DNA from: Choanephora cucurbitarum | Lineage: Eukaryota; Mucoromycota; Mucoromycetes; Mucorales; Choanephoraceae | NCBI GenBank assembly: GCA_025331435.1 | Contig: JAIWNI010000110.1 | Location: forward strand, 1-64,000 | Reading direction: 5' to 3' | Length of the DNA: 64,000 nucleotides | Shown here: one piece after another, positions 59,436-64,000 of the stretch | Numbering within the stretch: position 1 is the first letter of the stretch | Layout: every line of letters begins with the position of its first letter | Notes under the pieces: generated by a model | Told to the model about the DNA's origin: nothing | The model's database searches: none | What the model saw: only the letters and a program-made list of their open reading frames with translations | Position numbers and translations under genes: made by a program

Positions 59436-60069
59436 TTAGTTGATAGGAGGACTTTGTGAATATCGTCTTTGATATCCACTTGGAGAGCGCGATCTCGAAC
59501 GCATTCGACGGTGTGGAACTGAATGTATGGCATTATCGTATCGAGGAGGTGACGATGGTGAGCGCTCTCGACGATAAGGACTCCGAGACCGATTATCTCT
59601 GTTGTATTTGGGATATGATCGCTGATGATTCTGTAAATACGCAGGTGTTGTTCTAGCCCACTAATAAAGAGTTTGGTAAGCTCAGAATCATTTTTTCATA
59701 AATTCTATACATTCATTTACCTGTATACTTAACGTATAACCATCAATAGTTCTACCATTCATTTCTTGATAAGCATCTTCAGCATCTTGATTTGTTTCAA
59801 ATTCGACAAAAGCATATCTAAGCCATAGTTTTCTTAATGATCAATGGAAACAGAAGAAATATAAAACACATACGGCTTTGAGTTATAATTTTTAGGTGCG
59901 GGTATATCTAATCGAACAAGTCGACCATATCTAAGAAAGAAAGTCGTTTAATAAACAAGGATCAAAGTGTTTTTTTTCTTGTAGAAAACCTTTCAAATTC
60001 ATATGCAAGATTTCTAGCACGCGTCTTGATATCAAAACCAGACACAAATAAAGTTGTTCGTTGCTTCAT
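59436..60069 (-). CDS. RRM protein with short RS domain (SR-type splicing factor)
   Basis: Four exons: 59990-60069, 59874-59930, 59721-59817, 59436-59660 (introns 59, 56 and 60 bases), giving 152 residues. SR-type factors bind pre-mRNA and help splice-site choice in the nucleus. The RRM covers about 4-80: TLFVSGFD is RNP2-like, PYAFVEFET is RNP1, and EDAYQEMNGRTIDGYTLSIQ is the last helix and strand. The C-terminal part is rich in Arg-Ser (DNRSRSPYRRERSPSSPPRY; RRMRSRSRSPSG), the phosphorylated RS region. One RRM and a short RS tail resemble fungal/plant small SR proteins such as S. pombe Srp1. Each exon is too short to stand out as an open frame, but the joined frame is unambiguous. It converges with MRP10. 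Confidence 0.87.
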
Positions 60070-61940
60070 AGAAAAAGAAAAGAAGAAAAAGAAGCGAGAG
60101 AGATTAATTTATTCCAGCTGAAGGTTTTAAGTACTTTTTTTTGGTAAGGTTACGCAAGGAAGGTCTGCTAGAGAGAGCAGAGGTTGATTTTAATGTCAGA
60201 GTTTTCAACCAATTTTAAAGAAATGTATTTCTCTTTCCTTTAGATAAGTCATTACAAAAAAAGAAAAAGATTACGGATATTTCAGTAGCGTTGGCTTTAT
60301 TTCAAAGCTAAACGAGCTCTCTTCTCTTTCTATGAAAGAAGATTTAGTAGTGCTAGAAGAATAGACTGGTTTAAAAATTGAGTGGCAAGTACTTGCGTCT
60401 GCAATCTGCTCAGAATCTGCATTTTGATGATTTGACTGTATGCTTATATGCGAAAAATCGCCATACTAATTTAATGAAGAATAACAATAGGACAGGGTAT
60501 AAACGAAAAAATGGTATGCCTTTAACATTATGCGACCTTTAACCTTAACGAAAACTCTTAATTGTTTTGCTATCGGTGAGTATAATGACATCTAATGATT
60601 TTTTGCGAAAGTGTCAATAGTGGCAAACCAAGGAAACAACACTTAATTACACAGCTTCTAAACAAATCAGTTTATACATACTATCAGACGCCTTTTATTT
60701 TACATTTTACTCCTATTCTTTGGCTAATTTTAACTAAGGACTTAAATCAGCCCATTCATTTTGGTAATATGCCCATGTCTCAACTTGATATGACTCCCCT
60801 TTAATCAGTAAAAAGAAGACGGGTTATTTTGGCAACAATCAGTATGCTAATTTATAGAGATGTTGCCAATTGTATCACTTGGGATTCAGAAAGAAACAGT
60901 AAGCTGATTTTTTTCTTTATGCGTCTATTATCAAGTTTGTTCGATAGAATGAATTTACAATAATAGTTGCTTATATTTTATTGAATGCCTTTCTGTTAAT
61001 GTTTGTATTATAATTAAAAAAGAAAAGGATGTTTAAGGGAAAAAGTAACAGACTAAGTCCTCTACCTTGTCGCAAGGAATCTTGATTTACAAATAACTTT
61101 TAACTTTTCATCTTTGCTCAAAAGATATGGCCTGTTTCGAATTGCATTTTCTTTTGTTCAAAAGCATAAAGTAAGAAGCGAATCTGTAATACATAAAACC
61201 TAAAGGTAGTAACTGCGAATCTTCTTCCTTAAAACTGAGCTCCTCCTTTTCAGTTTTTAATATTATTGCTTTATTTTTATATACTAATAATCTTCAAGGC
61301 GTAAACTTATTAGTTGCCATAATATGTATTCGAGTTGCTAGTTTTACCCATGACATAACTTAGGAATGAATTGACTGTCCAAAAAAGGAAAACGCCAAAT
61401 GTTTAATTTGAGTCCACATATTTCACCTCTAATCGGTCTAACAAGAAACTGTCACGAACCTCTAGCTATATGGTACCTGAGAGTTGTTTATAAAGTGATG
61501 ATAACGGCAATTGTCCAGTTGAATGCTAATGAAGATGGTTACATCAAAATCTAATGGTCTAGTATAGCACCTCATGCACAAAAATTGTAATTTGCCTCTA
61601 TATCATGCTTAATAAATGAGGCATCTTTTTTTTAGCGAAACAAATTGTATGTATGGAAATTGTCAAAGACGGCTGGAGTGGATTTTGTTTAGTTTATTTA
61701 ATATAAAATTGTTTATGACAACATGTAAGCTTTTCTAAATCTAAGCAATTTTATTTTTCCACGTAACAACTGTATGAGAGAGAAATGTCTATAGTTATAA
61801 CTGAAATACACCATTTCGCAAAATAAAACAGTGCATAAAGTGTCAGACATTATAAAGATGAGAAAAATAAGCAAATTGAAAATTTAAGATTTTTTTGACA
61901 GCTACTGAAGATTTTTCATAACTTGAATCAAGAAGAATAC
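60070..61940. other. Gap without a supported gene
   Basis: AT-rich sequence upstream of the RRM/RS gene. The frames seen (for example 60595-60804) have no recognisable content. No RNA gene or repeat was identified before the 1.1-kb repeat at 61941. Confidence 0.55.
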
Positions 61941-63071
61941 TTTCATTTTCATTTTCATTTTCATTTTCATTTTCATTTTTTCATTTTTTCATTTTTAAAA
62001 TTGTCCCTTAGCCCAACAGAACAAAAGTGAAGTTTAAACCTCACTCAAAGAAGATAGAACTACCCGCCATTCATTCTTCGTTTGCCCTTAGCCCAACAAA
62101 AGAAAAGAAGGGTGTTGAACCCAACTACAAGAAGATAGAACCACCCACCGTTCATTCTTCATTGTTTGCCCCTTAGCCCAACAAAAGAAAAGCAAGATTT
62201 GACTCTCACTTAAAGAAAGAAGGCCGCCCATTCGTTCTTGTTGTCCCCGTAGCCCAACAGAACAAAAGAAGGGTGTTGAACCCAACTACAAGAAGAGAAC
62301 TACCATCCGCTCATGCTTCATTGTTTGCCCCTTAGCCCAACAGAACAAATACAAAGTTTTAGTTTTGCACCAAGAAGATAGAATGACCGCCCATTCATTC
62401 TTCATTTGTAAAATGATGTGAATTGAAGAAAAAAACAAAACGAGAAAAGTCATTTTTTGATCCTTATTTATAGTTTTTTGACAGGTAGAAATTTTTGTGG
62501 AAGCCAGTCCTCTGATAAACAGTCCTATTCTATTGCATCATTGTTTACCTTGTTGTTTATTCTCACGTGAGAATCACTTGGAATAGCAAGAGAGGACAAG
62601 AGGCGTGAACAAGGTCTAAAGAGTTGTGAGAAGTCTTCACTTTTGTTAATTTATGCCAGTGCTTACTATACAAGCTCCTTTTCAAAACATATAGATTATA
62701 GCAACACTTGTCCAACCATGTTAAGCTGGTCAGTGCGTGTTAACTCTCCGCTTCTTTGATGATTTTGAGAAAGTACTGGCAACAAGCTATGTCAGGTCGA
62801 CCGTGTTGCAAATGATGTATGCGCTTAAGACAAAACATAACAAATACTTACTTTCAGGAGCTCGCGAGTTGTTGGCATATTTTTTTTTTTGGTAATTTTG
62901 TATGAATCAACTTTACTTTTAAGCTGTAATTCAGATTGTTAGCAAAACAAACTCAACAAGAAAAAATGCGTCCTCAACTTTTGACATTATGAGACGAAGT
63001 GACTCCTCGAACAAGCAAACTAATGTTATGTTATCACTAATTTCTCTTGGATGAAGGACTTTTAATTGATA
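61941..63071 (-). repeat. 1.1-kb dispersed repeat, copy 2 (inverted partner at 4283-5428)
   Basis: Reverse-complement copy of 4283-5428, very similar over its whole length, including the 80-base minisatellite, the ATG plus splice-donor motif and the TATA-like CTATAAATAAGG. Its simple-sequence tail (TTTCAT units, 61941-61995) differs in repeat number. Flanking sequence is unrelated to that of copy 1, so the element itself, not a larger segment, was duplicated. Confidence 0.87.
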
Positions 63072-64000
63072 GATTTAACAAGGCGCCTGCTCAAACTTAG
63101 TTCCTTTTGCTTCGAGTAAGGATAAGAATTCGTTAGAAAAAATCAAAATGTTGCCAAAACGAAGGCAGGAAAAGTGGTTAATGCTCTTAAAGCCAGGTTA
63201 TTTTTCACATAAACATAATAAATCCATTTCTCCCTCATAAAAGATGCTGCACCCGTGCATGCTTTTCCATTTTCTGTGATCAACCTCCATCTGTCAAATA
63301 GTTACACGTGGATCATTTTTATACAGTTATCCTTCTGGTTCAACTGCTTCTTTCTTTTTTCCTTTTGGAAATCTAAAACCACTTTAGAGAGTTAAAAAAA
63401 TAAGTTAATACATCAGTCAATTTTCTTTTATTTTATATTAACCAAAATAAAGCTATCAATGATTTCATCAAAAGTATAATAAAAATAGTTCAGTCATATA
63501 TTGAAAGTAAATAGAGCAATGTTCAATTTTTTGCGTGGCATCATTTTCTGCCTTCACTCTGACAAGAATTTTTAATTATGCTTTATGATTTTCTTCTGCA
63601 ACTTAATAAAGGCTTGTACAGTAGTCGCTTTGTACAAGAGTGTGTATATTCTTGAGAAATGCCCTTTTGTATCGAGCATACTTTTAAATCGAATGGTATT
63701 TTAGCGCTTGGAGCAGTTTTAACTTTGAAGGATCGCATTTTTGTATTAAGCATACTCTTGAATCGAACACTTTTAAACTGAGCAACTGTTGTATATTGTC
63801 TAGCTTAACTTTACAAATTAGTATTGTTTATTTGAGCATATCTGCACCAGACTGTCGCCATTAAAGATAGTTGATATGACAAACAAAGAACGTTTTGGTG
63901 TTATGAATAAGACAGTAGGAAGCAAACATTTTGAAATTGGCTTACCATTCACCTATCTCAAATACGAAGGAAAGCAAGCTATTGACCCGTTTTTTTGAAA
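63072..64000. other. Terminal gap
   Basis: AT-rich with no supported gene up to the window edge. A possible TA-flanked element lies at 63619-63791 and is listed separately. Confidence 0.5.
63619..63791. mobile_element. Possible degenerate MITE (family 3)
   Basis: A 173-base stretch between TA at 63617-63618 and TA at 63792-63793. The ends CAGTAGTCGCTTTG and the complement of CAACAGTTGCTCAG are similar but imperfect inverted repeats. Inside are two direct copies of TTTTGTATCGAGCATACTTT (second copy diverged). It fits an old Tc1/mariner-type MITE but is weaker than the other two families. Confidence 0.5.

Noticed and set aside
1..64000. CRISPR array, prophage or bacterial operon
   Set aside because: No direct-repeat/spacer pattern or Shine-Dalgarno-led gene strings; introns throughout mark the sequence as eukaryotic.

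Overview
The window looks like nuclear DNA of a filamentous early-diverging fungus, most likely a member of the Mucorales. The evidence is AT-rich DNA, genes broken by many short introns (mostly 44-80 bases, GT..AG, often starting GTAAGT), and a gene set that fits this group: a stand-alone tRNA-type RNA ligase, a spore-coat-type chitin deacetylase, SPX-domain phosphate genes and a DPP8/9-like peptidase. I had no database access, so the assignment rests on recognised protein families. Exon boundaries were read by eye from reading frame, splice signals and family alignment from memory. Every multi-exon model below sums to a whole number of codons.

Layout. Bases 1-12,490 hold no gene I can support. 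They are rich in A/G and T/C tracts and contain two sets of inverted repeats. From 12.5 to 14.5 kb there is a patch of transposon debris: a double fold-back, a TA-flanked MITE, and a 653-base Tc1/mariner element with a broken transposase, the last two lying beside or within an older coding remnant. From 14.8 to 24.5 kb, four genes lie head to tail on the minus strand: VTC4 (polyphosphate polymerase), a DPP8/9-like dipeptidyl peptidase, a small unrecognised protein, and a PHO81/NUC-2-type SPX-ankyrin-GDPD protein. A chitin deacetylase (25.7-27.1 kb, minus) follows. Then comes a 4.8-kb gap, a putative nuclear regulator with a conserved C-terminal domain (32.0-33.3 kb, plus), another gap, the actin-binding protein ABP1 (36.2-38.4 kb, plus) and a full-length ABCC/MRP transporter (38.5-43.6 kb, minus).

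From 43.6 to 48.4 kb there are pseudogene and MITE remnants, followed by an allantoate/nicotinate-family MFS permease (48.4-50.3 kb, minus). From 52.6 to 60.1 kb is a very compact housekeeping block: RNA ligase (+), a FANCE-like gene (+), CINP (-), an UNC-45/She4 myosin chaperone (+), mitochondrial ribosomal protein MRP10/mS37 (+) and an RRM/RS splicing-factor-like gene (-). Gaps between neighbours there are as short as 51-86 bases. The last 4 kb are gene-free and carry the second copy of a 1.1-kb repeat whose inverted partner is at 4.28-5.43 kb.

Two functional groupings stand out. VTC4 and the PHO81-type protein both begin with an SPX inositol-pyrophosphate sensor and sit 4 kb apart on one strand, which suggests a physically linked phosphate-homeostasis locus. 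The RNA ligase, SR-type factor, CINP and FANCE-like genes all serve nucleic-acid or ribosome maintenance, but their clustering is probably only compactness. No tRNA, rRNA or CRISPR array was found.
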